Of a DNA stretch of 45,080 nt, positions 32,932 through 42,000 are shown one piece after another; within the stretch, counting starts at the first letter, position 1; every line of letters begins with the position of its first letter. A program made the translations under genes and the position numbers. The DNA lies in IMG/VR virus record IMGVR_UViG_3300025617_000041, positions 1 to 45,080 of that record; one strand, written 5' to 3'. The DNA is from a virus. The notes beneath the pieces are model-generated. The model saw nothing but the letters and a program-made list of their open reading frames with translations. It searched no databases and had not been told where the DNA came from.

Positions 32932-35900
32932 TTATCCAAAAATTAGTGCGTTTCTAATTGACAGGTCTTCTGCCTCTGTAATCGTAACACCGCCGCCTGC
33001 GCCTGCTACAGATATCCATTGTGTTCCATTATAAATTTCAACACGGTTGTCTGTTGTGTTGAAACGTATCATGCCAAGTTCAGCAAGAGCACCTCGTTCG
33101 CTATCTTGCCCTGTTGGAATTACTAAACCGTTTGTTCCATCAATTTTGAAGTAGCCATTAACGCCTGTTTGATTAAAAACTGTGACACTATCAACTACAG
33201 TATTAGTTATCGTATTATCTTTAAAGGCAAAATTTCCTATTTTAGTGCTTCCTGTGCCGTTTGGAGCAAATACAATATCCTCATTCGTAGTAATTGTACT
33301 AATAGTGTTCCCGTCAACTTCAATATCGTCAACATTTAACAAGTTAGCGGTTAATTGCTGTTGATCTAGTGTTGCAGCAAGAGCTCCGTTGACATAAAAT
33401 CTTATAATATTATCATTTGTTCCAGGATTTAGTTCAGCAGTAATATATGTATTTTGGTCTAGATCGTATACACCATCTAATCTACGCCATTGTGTTCCAT
33501 CATACCCTTCATAACCGTTAAAATCAGTGTTAAATCTGATCATACCCTGTTGTCCTGTTGGACGTTGAAGTGTAGTTCCGCTTGGTAACACTACACTTGA
33601 TGTCGCATTAACTACTACATCGCCAGTTCCGTTAGGTTGAAGTATTAAGTCATTGCTTCCAGTAGTGCTGATTACATTGTCGTCGACTAGAATTTGTTCA
33701 AGTTCGATTGATCCAGTACCGCTTGCGCTTAATACAATAGATCCTGATGTATTTTCAATTAAGTTTCCATGAATTGCTAAGTCAGATGTTTCAAATCTAT
33801 CTGCTGTTACTGTACCAGAAGCAATTAAATCAGATAATGTTGCTGTACCAACTACTTCTAAGTCTTGCTTTATCTCAACATCATTACTTGGTACCGCTAC
33901 TTTGCCTGTTCCTATTGCTACTAGATTTAAATTATCGTTAGTAACTGTTGAAGAAATATAATTAGTTTCAATCCTAACATTAGAGAATTGAGCAAAACCA
34001 TCGATAGTGGCATCACCATTTATAAGGATGTCACCATTAATTGTAGTAGTACCATTCTGTGTAGTACTACCAGTATGTGTTAATACTCCAGTAATATTAG
34101 TATCGTTAAGTGAAGTTATTCCATTAACTTCTAAATCATTATCAATTTGTACATCATTCTCAGGAATTAATACAACTCCTGCGCCGTTTGCTCTTAATTC
34201 TAAGTTACTGTTACTTAAAGTTGTAGTAATTAAGTTACCGGCAATCTCAATATCACCGTTATTAATTACATCTGCTTGTAAATCATCTTCAACAGTAATA
34301 CCATTTGCTGTAATATTTCCGCCAATGGTTAAATTTTGTGTAATAGTAACATCATTATTTGGAACAATTACTTGTCCAGTACCAGCGGCACGTAACTCTA
34401 AGTCAGCGTTTGTTGTAGTTGTAGTAATAAAGTTAGTATTAATTTGAATTTCTTCAAATTGTGCTTTATCATTAACAGTTAATTGACCGTTAAGTGTTTG
34501 TGTTCCGTTAGTTTGTGTGTAATTTCCTGTTTGAACAATATTACCATTAACTAATAAACTATTGGCTGTTAATGTCTCAACAGTTGTATTTTGATCAACA
34601 GTTAAGTCTTGTGTTACTTCGAGATCGTTTTCAGGAATTAACACAGTACCTGTGCCATTAGCACGTAACTCTAAATCACTATTTGATTCAGTTGTAGTAA
34701 TTACATTATTATCTAGTTCAATGTTACCGTTTGAAATTACTGGAGCACTTAAAATCCCTGTAATATTAATATCACTAGCAGTAATATCTCCAGTTACTGT
34801 CAGGTCTTGTCCAAATTCAACATCGTTATTTGGAACAATTACCTTACCTGTACCGTTAGCACGTAATTCTAAATTACTGTTACTGGTTTTTGTTGAGATA
34901 AAGTTTGTTTCAATTAATAAATCAGGTAAATCAATATAACCGCTTGTTGTAAAGTCGCCTGTTTGATTAAACGCACCGGTTAAATTAAAGTTTCCTGTTT
35001 GTGTTGTATCACCAACATGTGTAAGTGTTCCATTAATCTCAGTTAATTTAAGACTTGTGATTCCGTCAACATTCAAATCATTATCAATTTGAACATCGTT
35101 ATTTGAAACAAGTATTTCGCCTGTGCCATTAGCACGTAATTCTAAATCACTATTAGATAATGTTGTAGTAACAACATTATTTTCGATTAATATATCGCCA
35201 CTGTCAAAAGATGGAGCAATGATACTGCCAGTAACACTCAAATTACTTGTTACAATACTTCCATTAACTTCTAAATCATTATTAATTAAAACATTACTGC
35301 TAGGAAATAAAACTTGTCCTGTTCCGCTGGCTCTTAATTCTAAATCACTATTTGAATCTGTAGTTGTAATATAGTTTGTATCAATTCTAATATTGTCTAG
35401 CTGTAAATATCCACCTAAGTCAATATTTTCACTTACAGTTAACGATCCTGTTTGTGTAATATCACCTATTAACGTAGAATTGCCAGTAACATTTAATGCT
35501 CCGGTAATGTCTGTCTTTGTAAGAGCAGTGTCACCATTAACTGTTAGATCATTTGTAACTTCAACATTGCTAGAATCAAGTACAATATTTCCTGTGCCTT
35601 GTGTTCTGATTAAAATAGAATCATTTGATACTGTATTTTTAATAACATTACCATGTATTCTTAATGATGTAGTTAGAAATTCTCCAGAAGTAATAACATG
35701 ACTGTTATTAATAGTTGGTAGATTAGAAATTCCTAGTACAGTTAAGTTTTTATCAAACTGTACATCATTAGTTGGCAATGAAATAATACCTGATCCTGAT
35801 GCTTCTAATTCTAAATCAGCATTACTTTCAGTTGTTCTTATTTTATTGCCTACAATTTCTATGGCATCTAACTTAAGATCCCCTGCGCTAAATTCACCAT

Positions 35901-38900
35901 CAACTGTTAGGCCGCCTGTTTGTGTTACATTGCCTGTTATAGTTTGATCGCCTGTTTGAGTCAGTGATCCATTAATAGTTGTATTCGATAATGTTGTATT
36001 ACCTTGAACAGTTACATCTTGAGTTGCTACAAGATCGTTATTTTCAATATTAATCGAACCATTACCAGCCGCTTCAATATCTAAATTACTATCAGAATCT
36101 AGTGTCCTAATTTTATTATTATCAATCTCTATATTTTCAGTTAATAATCTAGAAGCATAAACATCTTTCCACTGATTAGTAGGAGAACCTAAATTATAAG
36201 TATCATCTAAACTTGGAATAATATCAGAATCGACTTTAGCACTAAGAATAATATCACCAACAAGTACTAAGTTACCGCCAATATTTGCGTCTTGTGTAAT
36301 ATTAAGATCGCCAGTAACTGTTACATCGCTGTTTAAATTTAATTGATCTGAATAAGGATTTACATTTATATCACCTGTTGTACTAGAAACAGTATTTCCA
36401 CTTAGTCTTAAATTACCAGTATCAATTCTAGTAGCATCAATAAATGTTGTGTTGCCACCTGAAGTAAATGTTAAACTTCCTGTTACATCAAGTTCACTGT
36501 TTGAAAAACTTACTTCACCTGTTCTTTGATTAACATAAAAATTATCACCTACTCTAAAATCGCCGCTTTGGTCAACAGTTGAATATAAAATTTTAGCTCT
36601 GTTAAGTTCGGTTATTTCATTTGCTTGTATTACTTGTGTGTCATCATTTTCGCTTGACTTTCCTGTACCAATATAAGCAAGGTTATGACCTATTAGATAA
36701 GCGATGACCCCATCGCCGTCGCCGTAAACTCCGTAGTTACCGTAGACATTAGCCGAACCAATTGATCGAACTTCAACACCAAAGTCTGAATAGTTAGCAA
36801 AATCTATTTTAGTTGCTGATCCACCGCTAGTAGTTCTAATATCTTGTGTAGTTACACCGTCATCAATTATAAGTGTTGTTCCGTCAGCACCGTTAGCATG
36901 TAAAAGTAATACAGTATTAGTGTCACTAGTAAACGCCGCGCCTGGCGCCGCAAATGTTCCTGTGTATCTGGCAATGTTACTAACTCTTACATCATCTAAA
37001 TGACCGTTAAGATAATTACTTCCACTGTGCTTGGAACCAAGTGTTAAAGGCTTACTGCTTCCATAGTCGTTTGAATCAGAATAAGTTGTGCCTTGTTGAG
37101 ACCCATTTACAAAAAGTTTTGTCGATCCGCTCGATCTAGAAATAGCAACATGATGCCAAACACCCGATGTTAGTGCTGTTCCTGTAATCTGTACAGTGTC
37201 AGCAGGAGCAAATTCAAGTTGGTTTGATGTGTTTAGTCTTAGGACTGGAGCTGTGTCGCCGTCGGCTCCGTTTCTAAAATCAAAAATTGTTTGATCAATA
37301 GCAAGAGCACTGAATCTAACAAATGTCTCAAAAGTAAAGTCTCCAGTTCCAAACCCAAAGTCTGGCTGTGTGCTGTACCCTACATAATCTCCAGTTCCGT
37401 CTAGTAAAAGGCTTGAAGTTCCAAACTTTACTTGAGCAGTATCTAATTGCGCATCACCAAAAGCAGTTCCTGTTTTACCAGATCGATCTTCAAGTGTTTC
37501 AAACCCAATTACCTTTCCATCGATGTTGTAGAAGTCACCACTAATACTTTCAATAGTGCCTTGTGCTAGTACTGTAGTTCCGTCAACATCATAATATGTT
37601 AGTGTATCATTTACAGCAAACGTGCCAGTTGTGTTCGAAATTTTAACTCTTGTTTTTCCGTCACCGCTGAATCCACTGGTTCCGCTTAGTAAATTCATAC
37701 CTTTATTTGCGTAGTACGTAAAACTATTCAGCCATTCAACTCGTGTTCCGTTAGTTGCTGTGATAGCATCTACACCCGGTGTAATAAATGTTGCTGAATG
37801 GAACAGCATAGTTGCTTCTTTACTTGAAGCTGTTGCTAAACTACCATCAATTTTGGCGCCGCGGCCAGCATCGCCTGCGTTAAATCCTAAAGGATCTTCT
37901 GGTGGATTTGTACCAAGCCTTACTGTACTTCCTTTTGTTGTTACAGTAATGTTTCTAACATACGGCGAACGGCTTGTTACTGTAATACTATTAGCAAATA
38001 CAAAAGCATATCCTGTATCATTAATATTGTCATATTCAAAATTAGCTACAGTTACATCTTCAACAGTAGTTTCGCCGTTCATTTCAAAACAGTTTTTATT
38101 TCTTGTGGCCGCAGTAGGTTGAATTGTTACAGATCGTATTCCAGTACCTCGTACTGTTACACCTACAGGTATTGTTAGTGGAAATGTTTCTATATATGTT
38201 CCTGGATAGATCCATATAGTATCTCCTGATGATGCTTGACTTAACGCATAACTTATGCTCTCTACAGGATCGTTTTGATGTGTACCGGTATTGTTTAAGT
38301 CACTACCGTTAACACTTACGTAATAAGTGTTTCCAGGACGAGTTGCTAAATTAATACCGTCAATTATAATATTCGCTGAAAATACTGAATCTGCGTATAA
38401 GTTTACTGCCCACAGGTCGTTCCAACGTGTATTGGTCGAATCATCAGGATCTTTACCTATAGTCCATCTATCATTCTCAGAAGGAATAAGATCGCTTGCT
38501 ATCTTAGCATTGAAGTTAATAATATCACTTGCGCTGTCACCTAAACCAATAGTTCCGTCTGCTGTGATATTTCCGTTTACATGAAGATTGCCACCTACAA
38601 GAACATCTGATTGTAAATCAATTATTCCTGTGCCGCTTGTTCGTATTTCTAAATCAGCATTTGATGTGGTAGTTTCGATGACATTATCAAATATTCTCAT
38701 GTCGTCGAAAGTTAATTCGTTATTAATTATTACAGGTGACTGGAATGTAATATCGCCTGCGTCATTTGAAATTGAATTGTTTGAAATTGTAAAGTTTGAA
38801 AGGTTTACTGAATTAGTAACCTCTAAGTTAGTAGTTCGTGTTGTGCCTACAACTTGTAAGTCGTGGGTTGGTGTGCTGGTTTGTATTCCAACTCTTCCAT

Positions 38901-39006
38901 TGTTTACATCTAAGTATAGTAGGTCATTCTCAAACGCTAAATCTACGCCATTACGCAGAAGGTTAGCCTTCAAGAGCGGACCTGAAATACGACCTAATTG
39001 GCTCAA
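32932..39006 (-). CDS. Giant long-tail-fibre-like protein with inserted LamG/lectin-like domain (2024 residues)
   Basis: The N-terminus MSQLGRISGPLLKANLLRNG is nearly the same as that of the next gene to the right. A beta-helix follows (YYVSVNGSDLNNTG, TIWIYPGTYIETFPLTIP, VEDVTVANFEYDN, EATMLFHSATFITPG). An insertion of about 290 residues then holds a laminin-G/concanavalin-like domain (SSLLLDGTGDYVGY, FTFETFVRF, GVWHHVAISRSSGSTKLFVN, GHLDDVRVSNIARYTG), after which the helix resumes with VEVRSIGSANVYGNYG. The DQSGDFRVGDNFYVNQRTG signature and about 13 repeats of SNxDLELRAxGTG follow, then two IRFNT-x5-Y-x-G-T-Q-W units at the tip. The start is TTG with an AGGAG site; an in-frame TGA lies close upstream and the paralogue aligns from the first residue, so no ATG start is available. 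Confidence 0.83.
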   Translation of the reverse strand: MSQLGRISGPLLKANLLRNGVDLAFENDLLYLDVNNGRVGIQTSTPTHDLQVVGTTRTTNLEVTNSVNLSNFTISNNSISNDAGDITFQSPVIINNELTFDDMRIFDNVIETTTSNADLEIRTSGTGIIDLQSDVLVGGNLHVNGNITADGTIGLGDSASDIINFNAKIASDLIPSENDRWTIGKDPDDSTNTRWNDLWAVNLYADSVFSANIIIDGINLATRPGNTYYVSVNGSDLNNTGTHQNDPVESISYALSQASSGDTIWIYPGTYIETFPLTIPVGVTVRGTGIRSVTIQPTAATRNKNCFEMNGETTVEDVTVANFEYDNINDTGYAFVFANSITVTSRSPYVRNITVTTKGSTVRLGTNPPEDPLGFNAGDAGRGAKIDGSLATASSKEATMLFHSATFITPGVDAITATNGTRVEWLNSFTYYANKGMNLLSGTSGFSGDGKTRVKISNTTGTFAVNDTLTYYDVDGTTVLAQGTIESISGDFYNIDGKVIGFETLEDRSGKTGTAFGDAQLDTAQVKFGTSSLLLDGTGDYVGYSTQPDFGFGTGDFTFETFVRFSALAIDQTIFDFRNGADGDTAPVLRLNTSNQLEFAPADTVQITGTALTSGVWHHVAISRSSGSTKLFVNGSQQGTTYSDSNDYGSSKPLTLGSKHSGSNYLNGHLDDVRVSNIARYTGTFAAPGAAFTSDTNTVLLLHANGADGTTLIIDDGVTTQDIRTTSGGSATKIDFANYSDFGVEVRSIGSANVYGNYGVYGDGDGVIAYLIGHNLAYIGTGKSSENDDTQVIQANEITELNRAKILYSTVDQSGDFRVGDNFYVNQRTGEVSFSNSELDVTGSLTFTSGGNTTFIDATRIDTGNLRLSGNTVSSTTGDINVNPYSDQLNLNSDVTVTGDLNITQDANIGGNLVLVGDIILSAKVDSDIIPSLDDTYNLGSPTNQWKDVYASRLLTENIEIDNNKIRTLDSDSNLDIEAAGNGSINIENNDLVATQDVTVQGNTTLSNTTINGSLTQTGDQTITGNVTQTGGLTVDGEFSAGDLKLDAIEIVGNKIRTTESNADLELEASGSGIISLPTNDVQFDKNLTVLGISNLPTINNSHVITSGEFLTTSLRIHGNVIKNTVSNDSILIRTQGTGNIVLDSSNVEVTNDLTVNGDTALTKTDITGALNVTGNSTLIGDITQTGSLTVSENIDLGGYLQLDNIRIDTNYITTTDSNSDLELRASGTGQVLFPSSNVLINNDLEVNGSIVTSNLSVTGSIIAPSFDSGDILIENNVVTTTLSNSDLELRANGTGEILVSNNDVQIDNDLNVDGITSLKLTEINGTLTHVGDTTQTGNFNLTGAFNQTGDFTTSGYIDLPDLLIETNFISTKTSNSNLELRANGTGKVIVPNNDVEFGQDLTVTGDITASDINITGILSAPVISNGNIELDNNVITTTESNSDLELRANGTGTVLIPENDLEVTQDLTVDQNTTVETLTANSLLVNGNIVQTGNYTQTNGTQTLNGQLTVNDKAQFEEIQINTNFITTTTTNADLELRAAGTGQVIVPNNDVTITQNLTIGGNITANGITVEDDLQADVINNGDIEIAGNLITTTLSNSNLELRANGAGVVLIPENDVQIDNDLEVNGITSLNDTNITGVLTHTGSTTQNGTTTINGDILINGDATIDGFAQFSNVRIETNYISSTVTNDNLNLVAIGTGKVAVPSNDVEIKQDLEVVGTATLSDLIASGTVTADRFETSDLAIHGNLIENTSGSIVLSASGTGSIELEQILVDDNVISTTGSNDLILQPNGTGDVVVNATSSVVLPSGTTLQRPTGQQGMIRFNTDFNGYEGYDGTQWRRLDGVYDLDQNTYITAELNPGTNDNIIRFYVNGALAATLDQQQLTANLLNVDDIEVDGNTISTITTNEDIVFAPNGTGSTKIGNFAFKDNTITNTVVDSVTVFNQTGVNGYFKIDGTNGLVIPTGQDSERGALAELGMIRFNTTDNRVEIYNGTQWISVAGAGGGVTITEAEDLSIRNALIFG
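33235..36115 (-). repeat. Array of short fibre repeats (SN-x-DLELRA-x-GTG type), 13 units
   Basis: Thirteen units carry a core such as TESNSDLELRANGTGTVLIP or TTTNADLELRAAGTGQVIVP, separated by 40-100 residues of NDVxIxxDLTVxG and THTGxTTQxG segments. The last three are degenerate. A further unit (SNADLEIRTSGTG) lies near the N-terminus at about 38615-38675, giving 14 in all. Confidence 0.78.
36806..37685 (-). other. LamG/concanavalin-like domain inserted in the fibre beta-helix
   Basis: The stretch from GFSGDGKTRVKISNTTGTF to KIDFANYSDFG has no counterpart in the paralogous fibre encoded at 39098-44980. The lectin-like core is about 36864-37465, with the W-x-H-V-A-I-S-R and DDVRVSNIARYTG landmarks of LamG domains. 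Such domains often bind glycans. Confidence 0.8.
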
Positions 39007-39077
39007 CTTCGCTCTCCTAACTTCCGACTTTCACGGATAACCACCTTACATTGCGGGTTTACCACAGTTTGTAATAC

Positions 39078-39085
39078 TATTTAGC
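39078..39085 (-). promoter_or_regulatory. Possible weak late promoter box
   Basis: Minus strand reads CAGCTAAATAGTATTAC in the 91-base gap before the TTG-started fibre gene, about 70 bases upstream of it. It matches TATAAATA only partly. The rest of the gap (39007-39097) contains an AGGAG ribosome site and nothing else I can name. Confidence 0.3.
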
Positions 39086-39097
39086 TGTTTGAAGGAT

Positions 39098-42000
39098 TTA
39101 TCCTAAAAGGATAGCAAAAATGTTTGAGATCTCGTCAATTTCATCTTCGGTTGCTGTAACACTTTGTCCAGCCCAAGTTGCCCATACAGACCCGTTATAT
39201 ACTTCTGGACTTCCTGATTCAATATTATATCGTATTTCGCCAACTTCAGGATTAGATGGCTGTTGTGCTGTAGTTCCTGAAGGTACAACTACTGCTGTTT
39301 TTGAATTAAATTTAACATAACCGTTTTGTGTTGTAGCAAGTGTCATTGGATCAGTAGCACTTTGATTTTCAAATTCACTCCCTCGTACGATAGTGTCGTC
39401 GAGTATCACATCACCTGTTCCATTAGGTAAAAGATTAATATCACTGTCATTTAAACTAGAAATAGTATTGCTATTAAATGTTAAATTGTCAACAGTAAGT
39501 CCTACTACATTAATTCCTCTCGAATCAATGTATCCTGTTTGTATATTGTTGTTTTGGAAGTTAATTGTCTGGTTATCTTTAAAAAATCTACTTTCTGATA
39601 CTGTAACATTTGTGCGCCTATCTGCTGAATATACTCCGCCAAACGGCTTTACTCCGGCCATATGACCAGTAAATTTGTTAAGATCAGTATCAAATCTAAT
39701 CATACCGTCAATGGTGGTTGATTGAGCAGTTGTGCCTTTAGGAAGTATAAAGTTTGTAGTTCCAGGAGTTGCTGAGTTTGGTGTTAAACCTGTTACATCA
39801 TAATTTTGAAAAGTCATTCCAGATGGAAGAGTATTTGGTGTTACTGCTAGGTAAGAGTCGCCTGAAGTATAAACTAGTGTACCAGTAATTTGTGCTGTAC
39901 CACTTGACTGACCAGTTAAATCGATAGTAACTGTTTGTCCGTTATACGAATTTGCCCAGTCACGCATATCTTGGCTTGTGATACCTAATAATCTATCTTC
40001 AGTTAAACTGTAATCTGCTCCTGCTGCCAAATACATCGAACCTGTTATAGGTAAAGATGCCGTATATCCTTGAGGTCCTGATGTACTAACATCTAAATTT
40101 TCCGCAGGCTTTAATACTATATCTTGGTTAAGTTGCTTTGATTTTATTACATTTTCATCGAATAAAATATTATCTGTTTGTACTTCTGTTAAAGCACGTA
40201 AGTGAACATTACTATTACTTACAGTTGTAGAAATTGTATCTCCACTAATTCTTAAATCATCTGAGGTTTGAAAAGTAGGTGCTTCTATTGTTCCTGTTAT
40301 TATTACATCTTTAGAATTAAATGTTCCAACAACATTAAGATCTAAATTTAATAAAGTATCATTATCAAAAACTACTTTGCCTAGACCGTCTGCTCTGAAT
40401 TCTAAATCGCTGTTTGAAACGGTTGTTCTAACAGTGTTGTTTAATATTTCAATATTTGAAAACTTTATATTATCTTGTGTTACAAAATTTCCTGTTGATA
40501 ATACTTCGCCATTGTTTGTGTAATTGCCATTATGAGTAGCGTTGCCAGTGTGTGTTAATACTCCGGTAATGTCAGTATCTAATAAATCAGTAATACGATT
40601 AACAGTAAAGTTTTCATCAACTTGTATATCATTACTATCGAGGTAAATTATACCTGCGCCGTTTGCTCTAAGATCTAAATTGCTGTTTGAAAGTGTAGTA
40701 GTAATAAAATTGTCGTCGATTAAAATGTCGCCGTCACTAATACTATTAAACACTATTGACGAAACTGTAAAGTCGCCAGCGAGTGTTGTGTCACCAAGTA
40801 CAGTAATATTTTTATTAACAGTTACATCTGTATCAATTAATACTTCGCCTGTGCCTGCGGCACGTAATTCTAAATCACTATTTGATTCAGTTGTAGTAAT
40901 TACATTATCATCAATTTTAATGTTTTCAAACTGTACGTTATCATTTACAGTTAAGGCATTGCTTAATGTTGTTGTGCCGTTTCTAGTTAATGTGCCGCTG
41001 TTATGTGTAACTGAATTTAACGAAACGGTATCATTAGCAGTAACTATGTTACCATATAGTGTACCTGTAACATTCAAATTTTCAGACACATTAACTGAAT
41101 CTTCAACTAATACTAAACCTGAACCACTAGCACGTAGTTCTAAATCTGTATTTGATGTTGACGTTGTGATAAAATTATTGTCTAAAATAATTTCATTTTG
41201 TTCTAATCTATCAAATTGTAATGTATTAGTAATAGTAGCGTTAGTTGTAAAAATGTCATTAACAACCGTTAAACTTTCTGTTATATTAACGTTGGTGTCA
41301 TTTACTAAAACGTTTCCTGTTCCGTTAGCACGTAGTTCTAGATTGCTATCTGACTCAGTTGAACTAATATAATTTGTTTCAAACCTTACATTATCGCCCT
41401 GTAAATAACCATTAATACTTACATCATTAGATACTATTAAATTTCCATTATTTGTATAAGTTCCAGATTCAGTTCTTGTTCCAGTATGTGTAAGAGTTCC
41501 TGTGATAGATGTGTCATTTAGTGTAGTATCTTTATTAACAGTTAAATTAGTATCAATTTGTACATCTGTTTCACTCACTATAATCTTACCAGTGCCGCTA
41601 GCACGTAGTTCTAAATCACCATTACTGCTTATTGTAGTAATGTAATTTTCTCTAATTTTTATTTGATCTGTAAAGAACTCTTGTGAACTAACACTGTTAA
41701 TTGCTGTTAGTGATTGGAAATCTAACGCACCTTTAATGTCAATAGTATTTTCAACTGTAACTCGTTCTTCAGTGATAACTTTACCGGTTCCGTTAGCACT
41801 TAATTCTAAATCGCTGTTTGATTCTGTTGTCGTGATTACATTAGTATCAATTTTAATATTATCTAAATGTAACGCACTAGTATCAATGTATCCAGTTAAG
41901 TTAAAATTTCCTTGTACTAAAGAATTTTCAGTTAAGTTAATAGGTCCTGTTACACTAAACAAACCTAATATCGAAGTGTCTTTAAAGTTTAAAGACGAGT

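Noticed and set aside
34007-34447. A 146-codon plus-strand open frame opposite the 2024-residue fibre
   Set aside because: Same cause: the reverse complement of LELRA-type repeats. No ribosome site or independent family resemblance.
38588-39040. A 150-codon plus-strand open frame over the N-terminus of the 2024-residue fibre
   Set aside because: Fully antisense to a gene confirmed by its paralogue; the same antisense frame appears opposite the paralogue start (44829-45020), so it reflects shared sense sequence.
40680-41372. A 230-codon open frame on the plus strand opposite the 1960-residue fibre
   Set aside because: It is antisense to the repeat array; the repeated codons of the true gene keep the opposite frame open. 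Its product is a monotonous Ser/Val/Leu string, and similar antisense frames occur opposite the other array.
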